This document shows, piece by piece, positions 55,346 through 63,948 of a stretch of 64,000 nucleotides of DNA; within the stretch, counting starts at the first letter, position 1, and each line of letters opens with the position of its first letter. Under the pieces are notes generated by a model. That model did no database searches, was not told where the DNA came from, and worked only from the letters and a program-made list of their open reading frames with translations. This DNA comes from Rikenellaceae bacterium. GTDB taxonomy: Bacteria > Bacteroidota > Bacteroidia > Bacteroidales > Rikenellaceae. Location: assembly GCA_015059925.1 (NCBI GenBank), contig SUZL01000009.1:30492-94491 (forward strand), given 5' to 3'. The translations under genes and the position numbers were made by a program.

Positions 55346-56292
55346 TACTCTATCGCATCCTTCAGCGCCCGGAAGAGCCGCAGAGCCTCCTCCCGACTCA
55401 TATATGGAGTGCCGTTGGGGTCGTGAGTTCCTTTTTCAGTCAGCACATACTCGGGATGATACTGCACACCCACCACAAAACGGCAGTCGGTGCGCTCCAG
55501 CGCCTCCACAATCTCCACTCCACCCGCGACGGTCGATGCTGTCACGATGGCCTTCGTCCCCTCGAGCGACCCGATGGCCTGATGGTGCCACGAGGGAGTG
55601 CCCGTAATGACCGCCTGGCCGAGAATCTTGTGTAGCAGCGAGTTTGGTGCGGTAATCTCCGCATCGTGGCTGATGTAGCCTCGCCGCTCCGCATCACGGT
55701 GCGAGTAGTCGTATTCGGCTCCGATCTGGGCATAGAAGGTCGGAATGTCCTGAATGAGCGGTGCGCCCGACACTACGGCCAGCATCTGCGCTGCACGGCA
55801 GATGCAGAGCGTCGGTATGTCCTGATCGATGCAGTACGAGAGCAGCAGATAGTCGCTCACATCGCGCGTCGGATTGTAATCCCGCTCGGCCTCAATGCCG
55901 TGCCACGGTTCAGGCTCACGAAACAGCGTGGGACTTATATCCTCACCGCCCGTAAATACCACCGCATCGATGCCGCGCATCACCTCCTCGACGTTCGAGC
56001 CTTTGTGGGTGTTGCGCTTCACCGCATCGGCATCCGCCCCGATGAGTATCCCGAGCGAGTCGATGTGTGAGGGCGCAATCTTTTTGTCGATGTATGTGAG
56101 GTCGCCCGACTCCACCAGCTCGAGTAGTACAGGCTCGGCGCCTATGGCTTTGATGGCGTTGTATGTTCCCACATATGACGAGCCGTCCAAACCCTCACGC
56201 CAGGCAATACCGATAACGGGTGTGCGGGCCTCGGTGCAGGCACTCAGCAACCATATGCAGAGCGCAAAAAGAGCATATAATCCTCGTCGCAT
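55345..56292 (-). CDS. Class I glutamine amidotransferase-like lipoprotein (PuuD-like)
   Basis: A 315-residue protein with a lipoprotein signal (LLSAC, Cys19) and a class I amidotransferase fold similar to gamma-glutamyl-GABA hydrolase. The nucleophile region reads LCICRAAQML, with Cys kept but the usual Gly after Arg replaced by Ala. The His-Glu pair is in VGVQYHPEYV. GIAWREGLDG and VVFTGGEDISPTLF are family signs. An exported member may cleave gamma-glutamyl bonds outside the cytoplasm. It is last in a tight four-gene operon, 2 bases after the MBL-fold gene. Confidence 0.85.
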   Translation of the reverse strand: MRRGLYALFALCIWLLSACTEARTPVIGIAWREGLDGSSYVGTYNAIKAIGAEPVLLELVESGDLTYIDKKIAPSHIDSLGILIGADADAVKRNTHKGSNVEEVMRGIDAVVFTGGEDISPTLFREPEPWHGIEAERDYNPTRDVSDYLLLSYCIDQDIPTLCICRAAQMLAVVSGAPLIQDIPTFYAQIGAEYDYSHRDAERRGYISHDAEITAPNSLLHKILGQAVITGTPSWHHQAIGSLEGTKAIVTASTVAGGVEIVEALERTDCRFVVGVQYHPEYVLTEKGTHDPNGTPYMSREEALRLFRALKDAIE

Positions 56293-56294
56293 AA

Positions 56295-57206
56295 CTATTT
56301 CGCCTTAAAGATAACCACCTCGCCATCGCGTGCCGCGCGCAAGGGTTTGGGCAGATCCCTCTCCAGCTCGGCCTGCGTGCCGTGCAACGTGCGTGCCATA
56401 TGCGTAAGATATACGGGCTGATCGGCCGCGGGAGCATAGCGCTTGGTCTTCTCCAGAACACGCACAACGCGCTCCACGCCCGCAACGCTGGTGTGCGTGA
56501 AGGAGCGGAAATCATCGTCGTGGCCAATGCCCATCGTCGCCTCCATAATAAGTGCCGTGATGGGTTTTCCCGACCTATCGTGCGCGTCAATTCCCGCCAA
56601 GCGTGCCGCTACGGCAGGTATGCCGCCCGTATCGGTAGCGTAGATCAGTCGCACGCCCTGCTTCTCGACAAGATACATCAGCGTCTGCTCGAACTCATAT
56701 CCCGTCGCGTGGCTGGCCGGCAGCGGCGTGATGGCCACATCGCCCACATATACCTTCTGCCCGACGTAGAGCGGGATGATCTCAGGCATAGGCCGCTCGG
56801 CCTGCGTTGCCGCGCGCTGAAAATCGGCCTTTGCAATGTCGTACCACGTCTGGCTCAGATATACACGCTTCACGCCAGCACGCAGGGCCGACGCAGGGTG
56901 ATAGTGGTCGCCGTGCGAGTGGGTGTAGAATATGGTTTCGGGGTGTGCCTCGGTGGGTATCATCTCAAGATTTGTGGCCGTGAGGTCGATGAAGATCTTA
57001 TCATCGAGCAGGATGCTCGATAATCGGCGATGCTCGCCTCGCTCATCACGACCGTTCCAGTCGGCCGCGCCCGTTCCGAGAAATCGCACCTGCAACCCCT
57101 CCGCAGTTGGCGGTGTCGCTACGGCAAAACCCTTTGCCTGCAACCCCTCTACGCTCGTGGCAAGCAGCGTTGCTGCTGTGGTCTTTAGGAATGTTTTTCT
57201 ATTCAT
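56295..57206 (-). CDS. Exported MBL-fold metallo-hydrolase
   Basis: A 303-residue metallo-beta-lactamase-fold protein with a Tat-like N-terminus (NRKTFLKTTAATLLATS). The metal-binding motif is THSHGDHYHP, with a later His in PASHATG and an Asp in YATDTGG. It resembles the PhnP/RNase Z-like hydrolases acting on phosphodiesters, but the substrate cannot be told. Its start overlaps the end of the GNAT gene by four bases. Confidence 0.82.
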   Translation of the reverse strand: MNRKTFLKTTAATLLATSVEGLQAKGFAVATPPTAEGLQVRFLGTGAADWNGRDERGEHRRLSSILLDDKIFIDLTATNLEMIPTEAHPETIFYTHSHGDHYHPASALRAGVKRVYLSQTWYDIAKADFQRAATQAERPMPEIIPLYVGQKVYVGDVAITPLPASHATGYEFEQTLMYLVEKQGVRLIYATDTGGIPAVAARLAGIDAHDRSGKPITALIMEATMGIGHDDDFRSFTHTSVAGVERVVRVLEKTKRYAPAADQPVYLTHMARTLHGTQAELERDLPKPLRAARDGEVVIFKAK

Positions 57207-57640
57207 TGGCAGTCGTATTTATATACGTTGGTATGTTTTGGCTCGAATCCACTTGTCCTATACAGCTCGTTGGCCTCCACGCGTGCGGGATTTGACGTTA
57301 GCATCAGCGTGCAGGGCGCAAGCTCTCGCTGGCAGTATTTCACGGCTTCGTTGATTAACTCCCGCCCGTAGCCCTGTCCGCGCCATCGGCTGTCCACTAC
57401 CACATCCTCCACCCACACCTTGCGGCCCGTAGGCGAGGAGTAGATCCCGATCGAAAGCATCCCCACAACCTCCTCGCCGCGCAAGATGAAGAGCTCAGAC
57501 GAGGGGCTCTGCACAATCTTCTGCAGCACCTCCAGATCAAACTCCACCTCTTTGGTCGTAAGCTGCCCCAGCAGGCGGCGAATCGGCTCCACAAGCTCCT
57601 GCATAGGTTGTTTTATGCGCTCGATCGAGTATTCGTTCAT
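57203..57640 (-). CDS. GNAT-family N-acetyltransferase
   Basis: A 145-residue acetyltransferase with strands leading to VWVEDVVVDSRWRGQGYGREL, where RGQGYG binds acetyl-CoA. The C-terminal ANELYRTSGFEPKHT is also typical. Acceptor unknown. It lies 3 bases after the YitT-family gene and overlaps the next gene. Confidence 0.9.
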   Translation of the reverse strand: MNEYSIERIKQPMQELVEPIRRLLGQLTTKEVEFDLEVLQKIVQSPSSELFILRGEEVVGMLSIGIYSSPTGRKVWVEDVVVDSRWRGQGYGRELINEAVKYCQRELAPCTLMLTSNPARVEANELYRTSGFEPKHTNVYKYDCQ

Positions 57641-57643
57641 ACG

Positions 57644-58546
57644 TTATAATTTTATGGGTTGGAATCCCTGACCATAGACTCCCATCACCGAAGCGACGGT
57701 CATAAAGGCGTTGGGATCAATCTGCTTGACGTAGTCCATCACGGCGGGTGTCTCGCGGTTGTTGCAGACCACCATCACGATCTTTGTATGCTTGTGTGTA
57801 TATCCGCCCTCGCCCTCGATCAGCGTAGCGCCACGCTTAAGGCTGTGGTTCAGGGCGTATGTGATCTCCTCATATCGGGGCGAGATGATAAATATCTGAC
57901 TCGACTGCTTGTTGCCCGCCAGAATCATATCCACCGTATAGCCAAACACGAGCGTCATAATGTAACCATAAATCGCCGCGTCGATCGTAAATCCGACCAG
58001 CAGCGACGAGGCTATGATCATCAAATCGAGTACGAATATCACCCGTCCGTAGCTTATCGAGCGGAACTTATTGATAATCATCGCCACAATATCCGTTCCT
58101 CCGGCCGATCCGCCCTGCATCAGTGCCATCGCCACACCCACGCCCGTAATTACGCCACCTACGACCATCGACAGGAAGCGGTCGATATGCAGAAAGTCAT
58201 CCGCCGGCAGAATATCCTGCCACACGTTCATCGAGAGCGAGAGAGCCACGATGCAATATATGGTCTTTATTCCGAAGTTCCACCCCAAGACCAATCCCGC
58301 CACGATGAGCAGCACTACGTTTATCAACAGCACGATCGTTCCAATCTTCACGTCAATGCCCATCGTATTCTGCAGCGCCGTACTGATCACGATGGCCAGT
58401 CCCGACGCAGCACCGCTGGTGCTCTTGGCTGGCAGCACACATCCGATCCAGCCAAAGGAGTAGATACACATTCCGAGCGTCATCAGCAGATACTCCTTAA
58501 GGTGGGTTGCCAGAGTTTTGCGCTCTTTCTTGAGAGTTGTAGCCAT
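57644..58546 (-). CDS. YitT-family membrane protein (DUF161/DUF2179)
   Basis: A 300-residue inner-membrane protein with five or six helices (about 20-215), including the family motif GGSAGGTDIVAMIINK. A C-terminal soluble DUF2179 domain (about 218-295) has SLKRGATLIEGEGGYT and IDPNAFMTVASVMGVYGQGF. Function is not established. It is the first gene of the four-gene minus-strand operon; a possible -7 box (TAATTTTG, minus) is at 58628-58621. Confidence 0.9.
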   Translation of the reverse strand: MATTLKKERKTLATHLKEYLLMTLGMCIYSFGWIGCVLPAKSTSGAASGLAIVISTALQNTMGIDVKIGTIVLLINVVLLIVAGLVLGWNFGIKTIYCIVALSLSMNVWQDILPADDFLHIDRFLSMVVGGVITGVGVAMALMQGGSAGGTDIVAMIINKFRSISYGRVIFVLDLMIIASSLLVGFTIDAAIYGYIMTLVFGYTVDMILAGNKQSSQIFIISPRYEEITYALNHSLKRGATLIEGEGGYTHKHTKIVMVVCNNRETPAVMDYVKQIDPNAFMTVASVMGVYGQGFQPIKL

Positions 58547-58776
58547 ATATTTTTTTGGGTTAGTGTTGAGGTTTTAGCTCTAAAAAAGTTGGTTTTAACG
58601 TGTGAAGTTAATACAATTTTCAAAATTACCATCGCTCGGCCTCGTTTTTTTCGTTTTTTGCTGCGACTTTTCCTCTTGCTAAAGCCCCAATCCCCAAAAT
58701 CGGTTATCGCCCGAGCGGCCAATCACATATTGTAGTGAATTTAGTTGCCTGCACAATGTTTTTTAACAATTATTTG

Positions 58777-58784
58777 TATATTTG
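58777..58784 (+). promoter_or_regulatory. -7 box (TATATTTG) of the His-rich membrane protein gene
   Basis: TATATTTG ends 9 bases before the ATG at 58794, leaving a very short leader. No -33 box is found at normal distance. The spacer 58547-58776 shows no other feature. Confidence 0.5.
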
Positions 58785-58793
58785 CCCTCGCAA

Positions 58794-59159
58794 ATGGTTA
58801 ATAGGTTATTTCAACATATCCGTAGCGCAAATCTTTCTATTGTGCTATTGCTCCTATTTGTCGAGTATGTTGCCAGCGTAACGATGTTTATGCACAGCCA
58901 CATCATCGACGGAGTTGTTGTATCCCATTCGCACTTCTATGCCGGTTCGGGCGAGGCCCCCGGTCATACCCACTCTTCACAGCAGGCCAAGGTTCTCTCA
59001 CAGCTGACCTTCTACGTTGCGCTTGCTGCAACCGCCGCTATGGCCGTTGCAAAACCCGTTCGCCGATTGATCAGCACCCTTGTCGAGACGTGTTATGAGA
59101 CTCTTCTTCGCTCGGTTGCGCACTCTTCGCTTCGTGCACCTCCCGTTGTTATTGAATAG
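58794..59159 (+). CDS. Small His-rich membrane protein of unknown function
   Basis: A 121-residue protein with an N-terminal hydrophobic helix (about 15-32), a His-rich middle (FMHSHIIDGVVVSHSHFYAG and HTHSS) and a second hydrophobic segment (about 72-90). I recall similar HxH...G...HSH proteins in Bacteroidota but no assigned function. The His pairs suggest metal binding at the membrane surface. A TonB-dependent receptor gene follows 81 bases later on the same strand, so the pair may handle a metal or metal complex. The ATG at 58794 is preferred to a TTG at 58782 inside the -7 box. Confidence 0.7.
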   Translation: MVNRLFQHIRSANLSIVLLLLFVEYVASVTMFMHSHIIDGVVVSHSHFYAGSGEAPGHTHSSQQAKVLSQLTFYVALAATAAMAVAKPVRRLISTLVETCYETLLRSVAHSSLRAPPVVIE

Positions 59160-59163
59160 CAGC

Positions 59164-59206
59164 GAGCCCTCAGGCTCTTATGTAGGCGTGTGAGTACTCA
59201 CTACGC
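59164..59206 (+). promoter_or_regulatory. Hairpin and palindrome in the receptor leader
   Basis: GAGCC-CTCA-GGCTC (59164-59177) is followed by GGCGT...ACGCC enclosing the palindrome GTGAGTACTCAC (59190-59201). The palindrome is shared with the rpoB leader (12736-12747). Confidence 0.65.
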
Positions 59207-59240
59207 CCCATTATCGTATTCACATAACAACTTAAATCAA

Positions 59241-61541
59241 ATGAAAACCCGATTTTTTCTATTCATAGCCCTTGTTGTGGCCCTTTGTGTAGGCTCGACA
59301 GACGAATTGTCGGCCCAGCGCCGAGGCACCGACGCCAACATTCACGGACACATCATCCACGCTCAGACACGCGAGCACATCCCCTTTGTAACTATCACCG
59401 TCAAGGATACCACCATCGGCCTTGTTGCCGATGCCTCGGGCCACTTCTTTTTGAAGAATCTCCCCGTTGGCGAGCATACGATCGTCGCCGAGGCCATCGG
59501 CCTTGAGACTGTCGAGCAGACCGTTCGTATGGAGGCGGGCAAGACCATCGAGCTTAACTTTGAGATGAAGGATGCCACCCACACGATGGATGAGGTGGTA
59601 GTCTCTGCCACCCGCAACGAGACCAACAAGAAGGCTACGGCCACCATCGTGAATGTCGCTTCTGCCAAACTCTTCGACACCACAGGCTCGAACAATCTGG
59701 CCGAGTCGATGGCCTTCCAGCCGGGCCTGCGCGTGGAGAATACCTGCGGCAACTGCGGTGCGGTGCAGCTCCGCATCAACGGTCTGGATGGTCAGTATTC
59801 GCAGATCCTTCTCGATTCGAGCCCTATCTTTTCGTCGCTGGCGGGTGTCTATGGCCTTGAGCAGTTGCCCGTGGCGATGATCGAGCGCGTTGAGGTCATT
59901 CGCGGTGGCGGCTCGGCACTCTTCGGCTCGAACGCTATCGGTGGCGTTGTGAATATCATCACCAAGGAGCCCCTGCGTAACTCACTTTCGTTGGGCCACA
60001 CGACCAACATTATGGAGAGCGGCGACGCGGAGTTCAACACCTCGCTCAACGGCTCATTCGTCTCGGACGACCGCCGCGCAGGAGTCTATCTCTTCGGTAT
60101 GGTCAAGGATCGTGATGCCTACGACCGCAACGACGACGGCTTCACGGATCTTACGAGTATGCTCTCGCGCACGCTCGGCTTCCGCGGCTATTATAAGACC
60201 TCGCCCCACTCTAAACTCACCGCCGAGTATCACCACATCAGCGAGTTCCGTCGCGGTGGCGACCAGATCGACCTCCCGCCCCATATGGCCGAGATTGCCG
60301 AGCAGGTCGATCACAACATCAACGGCGGTAGCCTCCGCTGGAACTACTTCTCGCCCAACTCGCGCCACTTCGTGAATCTCTACACCTCGGCGCAGGGCAT
60401 CGGCCGCGACAGCTACTACGGCACGGGCAAGGATCCCAACGCCTACGGCGAGACGAAGGATCTGACGCTGGTCGCAGGAGCGCAGTATAGCTACGTCTTC
60501 GAGAAGTGCCTCTTCCTGCCCGCGCAGTTTACCGTCGGATTTGAGTATTCGTATAATGATTTGAACGACCACTCGATGGGCTTTAATCGCACCATCGAGC
60601 AGACCGTTCGCACGGCGGGCCTCTATCTTCAGAACGAGTGGCAGAGCGAGAAGATCAACTTCGTTATCGGTGGCCGCCTCGACAAGCACAATATGATGGA
60701 CAACGTGATCTTCTCACCCCGTGCCAACCTGCGTTATAGCCCCCACGAGAACGTAGGCCTTCGCGTGAGCTACTCGAGTGGCTATCGCGCACCGCAGGCC
60801 TTCGACGAGGATCTGCACATCGATGCTGTGAATAACCAGTCGTCGATCATCGAGCTCGATCCCAACCTCAAGCCCGAGTATTCGCACAGCTTCTCAGCCT
60901 CGGCCGACCTCTACCACAACTTCGGCACGTTGCAGGCCAACCTTCTCATCGAGGGCTTCTACACGATGCTCGACGATGTCTTTGCGCTGGCCAAGACGGG
61001 CGAGAATGCCGAGGGTTACATCATCCAGACGCGCTACAATGCCTCGGGCGCAAAGGTGCGCGGCCTGAATGCCGAGCTTAAGCTGGGTATCCCCGACGTG
61101 TTCGAGTTTCAGGCGGGCTACACCTTCCAGCGCAGCCACTACGACGAGCCCGAGGAGTGGTCGGACAATGTTGAGGCCGTACGCCGTATGTTCCGCACGC
61201 CCGATCACTACGCCTACTTCACCGCCTCGGCCAATCTGACGCGTCAGTTCAAGGCTTCGCTCTTTGGTAACTATACGGGCCAGATGCTCGTTCAGCACAA
61301 CGCCGGCTACATCGAGGCCGATCGCTCGGAGCTCACCCCCTCGTTCTGGGATCTGGGCCTGAAGCTGAGCTATAACTTCCAGCTGACCAACACCATCGGT
61401 CTGGAGATCAACGGCGGAGTCAAGAACTTCCTCGACTCATATCAGGACGACATCGATCGCGGCGCCTTCCGCGACTCGGTCTATATCTTCGGCCCGATGA
61501 TGCCCCGCACGTTCTTCCTCGGTTTGAAGTTCACGTTGTAA
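59241..61541 (+). CDS. TonB-dependent receptor (BtuB/FepA-like)
   Basis: A 766-residue outer-membrane receptor. A signal peptide (about 1-24), a carboxypeptidase-regulatory-like domain (about 32-112), a plug (ENTCGNCGAVQLRINGLDG; MIERVEVIRGGGSALFGS; AIGGVVNIITKEP) and a 22-strand-type barrel ending RTFFLGLKFTL are visible. The CxxC in the plug is notable. The substrate is unknown; a metal complex is suggested by the His-rich neighbour. The ATG at 59241 is preferred because upstream in-frame starts lie in the palindromic leader and give no signal peptide. Confidence 0.92.
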   Translation: MKTRFFLFIALVVALCVGSTDELSAQRRGTDANIHGHIIHAQTREHIPFVTITVKDTTIGLVADASGHFFLKNLPVGEHTIVAEAIGLETVEQTVRMEAGKTIELNFEMKDATHTMDEVVVSATRNETNKKATATIVNVASAKLFDTTGSNNLAESMAFQPGLRVENTCGNCGAVQLRINGLDGQYSQILLDSSPIFSSLAGVYGLEQLPVAMIERVEVIRGGGSALFGSNAIGGVVNIITKEPLRNSLSLGHTTNIMESGDAEFNTSLNGSFVSDDRRAGVYLFGMVKDRDAYDRNDDGFTDLTSMLSRTLGFRGYYKTSPHSKLTAEYHHISEFRRGGDQIDLPPHMAEIAEQVDHNINGGSLRWNYFSPNSRHFVNLYTSAQGIGRDSYYGTGKDPNAYGETKDLTLVAGAQYSYVFEKCLFLPAQFTVGFEYSYNDLNDHSMGFNRTIEQTVRTAGLYLQNEWQSEKINFVIGGRLDKHNMMDNVIFSPRANLRYSPHENVGLRVSYSSGYRAPQAFDEDLHIDAVNNQSSIIELDPNLKPEYSHSFSASADLYHNFGTLQANLLIEGFYTMLDDVFALAKTGENAEGYIIQTRYNASGAKVRGLNAELKLGIPDVFEFQAGYTFQRSHYDEPEEWSDNVEAVRRMFRTPDHYAYFTASANLTRQFKASLFGNYTGQMLVQHNAGYIEADRSELTPSFWDLGLKLSYNFQLTNTIGLEINGGVKNFLDSYQDDIDRGAFRDSVYIFGPMMPRTFFLGLKFTL

Positions 61542-61562
61542 TAAAAAATTTGGACAAAATAG

Positions 61563-61594
61563 ACTCCCGATTATATTTGGTCGGGAGTTTTTTT
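61563..61594 (+). terminator. Terminator after the TonB-dependent receptor
   Basis: ACTCCCGA (61563-61570) pairs with TCGGGAGT (61581-61588), then a T run. Confidence 0.9.
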
Positions 61595-61633
61595 GTATCT
61601 TCGCCAAAGACTCAACTAAAACAATTTTTGCGT

Positions 61634-62614
61634 ATGAAACTTATTTTGCGAATCATCGGCTATGTTTTGGGCGTAGTTGTTCTTTTGGCCATCGTGGGCG
61701 GTGGCTATCTCTATTTCCAATTGCGCAAGCAACTCCGCGACGGAGGTAAAATCGTCGAGTGGAACGACTCCGACGGCACGATCTACCACGATTTGCGTTA
61801 TGGTGCGGGCGAACGCTGCACGTTCGATCTGATTCTTCCCTCCGAAGGCCACCCCTCGGCCCTTCTGCTCTTCATTCACGGTGGCTCGTGGACAAGTGGA
61901 CAGAAGGAGGATATGTACTACGAGGCCTACCGCTACGCCAAGCAGGGCTATGCCACAGCTACGATAAATTACGTTCGTCTTGGCGATCCGCTCGACTATG
62001 ATTCGCGTTTTGCCCACGTCAGCTTCAGTGCGGTGATGGAGCAGATCACGATGGCCATACAGGCCATTAAGCGCGAGGGCGAGGCTCTCGGTTGCAACTT
62101 CACCCGTATGGCCATCGGCGGTTACTCGGCTGGCGGACATCTGGCTATGCTCTATGCCACGCGCCACGCCTCGGAGTCGGCCATCCCCATCGGCTTTCAG
62201 ATTAGTTGGGTAGGCCCTGCCGATATGCCTTTGCTCTTTCCTGTCGATAGGCTTGTATCGGAGGCGACGCTTGATGATGAGCAGCGTCAGCAACTCTCCG
62301 GTTTTATGCAGAGCACAACGGGCCATAGCGTCGATGGCGAGCCTACGATCGAGGCAACGATGCAAGCGCTTCGTGATAGCTCCCCCGTCAATCACGTTAC
62401 TTTGGCAACCCCTCCCGCCATTTTGGTTTATGGTGGCGAGGACGTTATGGTCGTAAAAGGGCACGGTGAACGTATGGCTGCCGCACTCGAGGCTTGTGGG
62501 GTTGAACATCAACTCTTCATCTTCCCTAATTCGGGCCACGAACTTGGGCGCGATCCCGAATATACTGAGCGTGTGAATCAGGCAGTCAGCACATTCTGCA
62601 AACGCTATTTATAA
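61634..62614 (+). CDS. Membrane-anchored alpha/beta hydrolase (esterase/lipase-like)
   Basis: A 326-residue protein with an N-terminal membrane helix (about 5-28) and an esterase domain. The oxyanion motif is LFIHGGSWTSG, the nucleophile GGYSAGGHLA (Ser165), an acid lies in VYGGEDVMV and the His in NSGHELG. It resembles hormone-sensitive lipase/BD-FAE type esterases. The start at 61634 is chosen because upstream in-frame ATGs lie in the preceding terminator. The TlpA-like gene follows within 30 bases. Confidence 0.85.
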   Translation: MKLILRIIGYVLGVVVLLAIVGGGYLYFQLRKQLRDGGKIVEWNDSDGTIYHDLRYGAGERCTFDLILPSEGHPSALLLFIHGGSWTSGQKEDMYYEAYRYAKQGYATATINYVRLGDPLDYDSRFAHVSFSAVMEQITMAIQAIKREGEALGCNFTRMAIGGYSAGGHLAMLYATRHASESAIPIGFQISWVGPADMPLLFPVDRLVSEATLDDEQRQQLSGFMQSTTGHSVDGEPTIEATMQALRDSSPVNHVTLATPPAILVYGGEDVMVVKGHGERMAAALEACGVEHQLFIFPNSGHELGRDPEYTERVNQAVSTFCKRYL

Positions 62615-62643
62615 TAATATATCCGATGTGGCGTTATCTATCT

Positions 62644-63696
62644 ATGAAACAGTTTCTATCCATCATATCCCTACTCGTGCTCTGCTCCTGTTCGAGCGGC
62701 GTACGGTTCGACATCTCGGGGCGGCTTACTCAAAATGCCGCCCACGAGGTCTATCTCGTTGTGCAGAACACCTCCACCGACACCATCGCCGTCGCTACGG
62801 TCGATCGCTCCAACCACTTCCGCCTGCGCGGTAGGGTAGAGGAGCCTACCACGGCCTTCGTCTGCGACGATAACGGCAACGCTTTGGCTATGCTCCTTAC
62901 CGAGGACGAGCCGCTCACGTTGCGTGCCCTCTCCTCGGGCGGCTACATCGCCGAGGGCGGCCCGATGAACGACAAGTACAACCTCATCGTGCAACGCCTC
63001 TCCGATACAGCCCGCCGCCTTATGGAGCTCGACCCCGAGGCCGAGAACTATATGGAGGAGTACGAAATGCTCGCGGCGCGTTATCAGGATATTCTCTTTA
63101 CGGGCATCTCGGACAATCTCGATAACATCGTCGGCGTGGAGCTCTTCCTCGAGCAGGAGTCGCTCACGATGAACGCCGAGGATATGCGTGTGCGTATGGG
63201 ACAGTTCTCGCCCCAGATGCAGGCTCTGGCCCCGATGCGCCAATTTGCCGAATATATCGAGGTGCTGGCTCTGAGCGAGGTTGGCCGCCCCTTTGTCGAT
63301 CTTCAGCTTACAACCACCACAGGCTCCACCACGCTCGAGGAGGTCTGCCGAGGCCGATGGGTGCTGCTCGACTTCTGGGCGACGTGGTGCGAACCCTGCT
63401 TGGAGCAGATGCCCGTGCTGCAGCAAGCCTACGAGCGCTACGCCATCCGAGGCTTCGAGGTGTGCGCCGTCTCGCTCGATAGCGACGAGCAGCGCTGGCG
63501 CAGCTACGTCGAGCAGAATCGCCTGCTCTGGACCAACGCCATTGACCGCCCCGACGAGGAGGGCTCGGCCGTAAATGTGTATGGACTGCATACGATTCCT
63601 GCCAATTATCTGATCTCGCCCGAGGGTATAATCGTGGCGCGCAACCTCTATGGTGAGGCTCTGCTGCACGAATTGGAGCACATCTTCGAGCAGTAG
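62644..63696 (+). CDS. TlpA-like thioredoxin-fold lipoprotein with DUF4369-type N-terminus
   Basis: A 350-residue protein with a lipoprotein signal (LCSCSSG, lipidated Cys about 14-16). An N-terminal DUF4369-like domain (about 20-110, FDISGRLTQNAAHEVYLVVQ) is followed by a helical linker and a thioredoxin-like domain (about 215-350) with the active site FWATWCEPC and the cis-Pro segment LHTIPANYLI. It probably reduces or isomerises disulfides outside the cytoplasm. The ATG at 62644 is chosen over one six codons upstream because it gives a standard lipoprotein signal. Confidence 0.88.
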   Translation: MKQFLSIISLLVLCSCSSGVRFDISGRLTQNAAHEVYLVVQNTSTDTIAVATVDRSNHFRLRGRVEEPTTAFVCDDNGNALAMLLTEDEPLTLRALSSGGYIAEGGPMNDKYNLIVQRLSDTARRLMELDPEAENYMEEYEMLAARYQDILFTGISDNLDNIVGVELFLEQESLTMNAEDMRVRMGQFSPQMQALAPMRQFAEYIEVLALSEVGRPFVDLQLTTTTGSTTLEEVCRGRWVLLDFWATWCEPCLEQMPVLQQAYERYAIRGFEVCAVSLDSDEQRWRSYVEQNRLLWTNAIDRPDEEGSAVNVYGLHTIPANYLISPEGIIVARNLYGEALLHELEHIFEQ

Positions 63697-63783
63697 CGCG
63701 ATTTGGCGCGCGAGCAGAATGGCGTGCAAATCAGACCGTTCGGCGGCTGCAGGAAAAATAGTTTGAAAAAAAGTCGAAAAAGA

Positions 63784-63815
63784 TTTGCACAAAACGAAAA
63801 AGTGCCGTATATTTG
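63784..63815 (+). promoter_or_regulatory. Promoter of tRNA-Arg(ACG)
   Basis: TTTG (63784-63787), 20 bases, TATATTTG (63808-63815), 18 bases before the tRNA. Confidence 0.8.
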
Positions 63816-63833
63816 CACTCGCAATCAGCAAAT

Positions 63834-63907
63834 GGCTCCGTAGCTCAACTGAATAGAGTACTTGACTACGGATCAAGCGGTTACAGGTTTGAATCCTGTC
63901 GGAGTCA
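63834..63907 (+). tRNA. tRNA-Arg (anticodon ACG)
   Basis: Acceptor GGCTCCG pairs with CGGAGTC, the anticodon loop CTACGGA lies between CTTGA and TCAAG, and the T-loop is TTTGAAT. The A at position 34 would be edited to inosine. CCA is not encoded. Confidence 0.95.
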
Positions 63908-63918
63908 CTGAAAGTGAG

Positions 63919-63948
63919 GCGGTTCTCGAAAGATGACCGCTTTTTTTT
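63919..63948 (+). terminator. Terminator after tRNA-Arg(ACG)
   Basis: GCGGT (63919-63923) pairs with ACCGC (63936-63940), then a T run. Confidence 0.8.
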
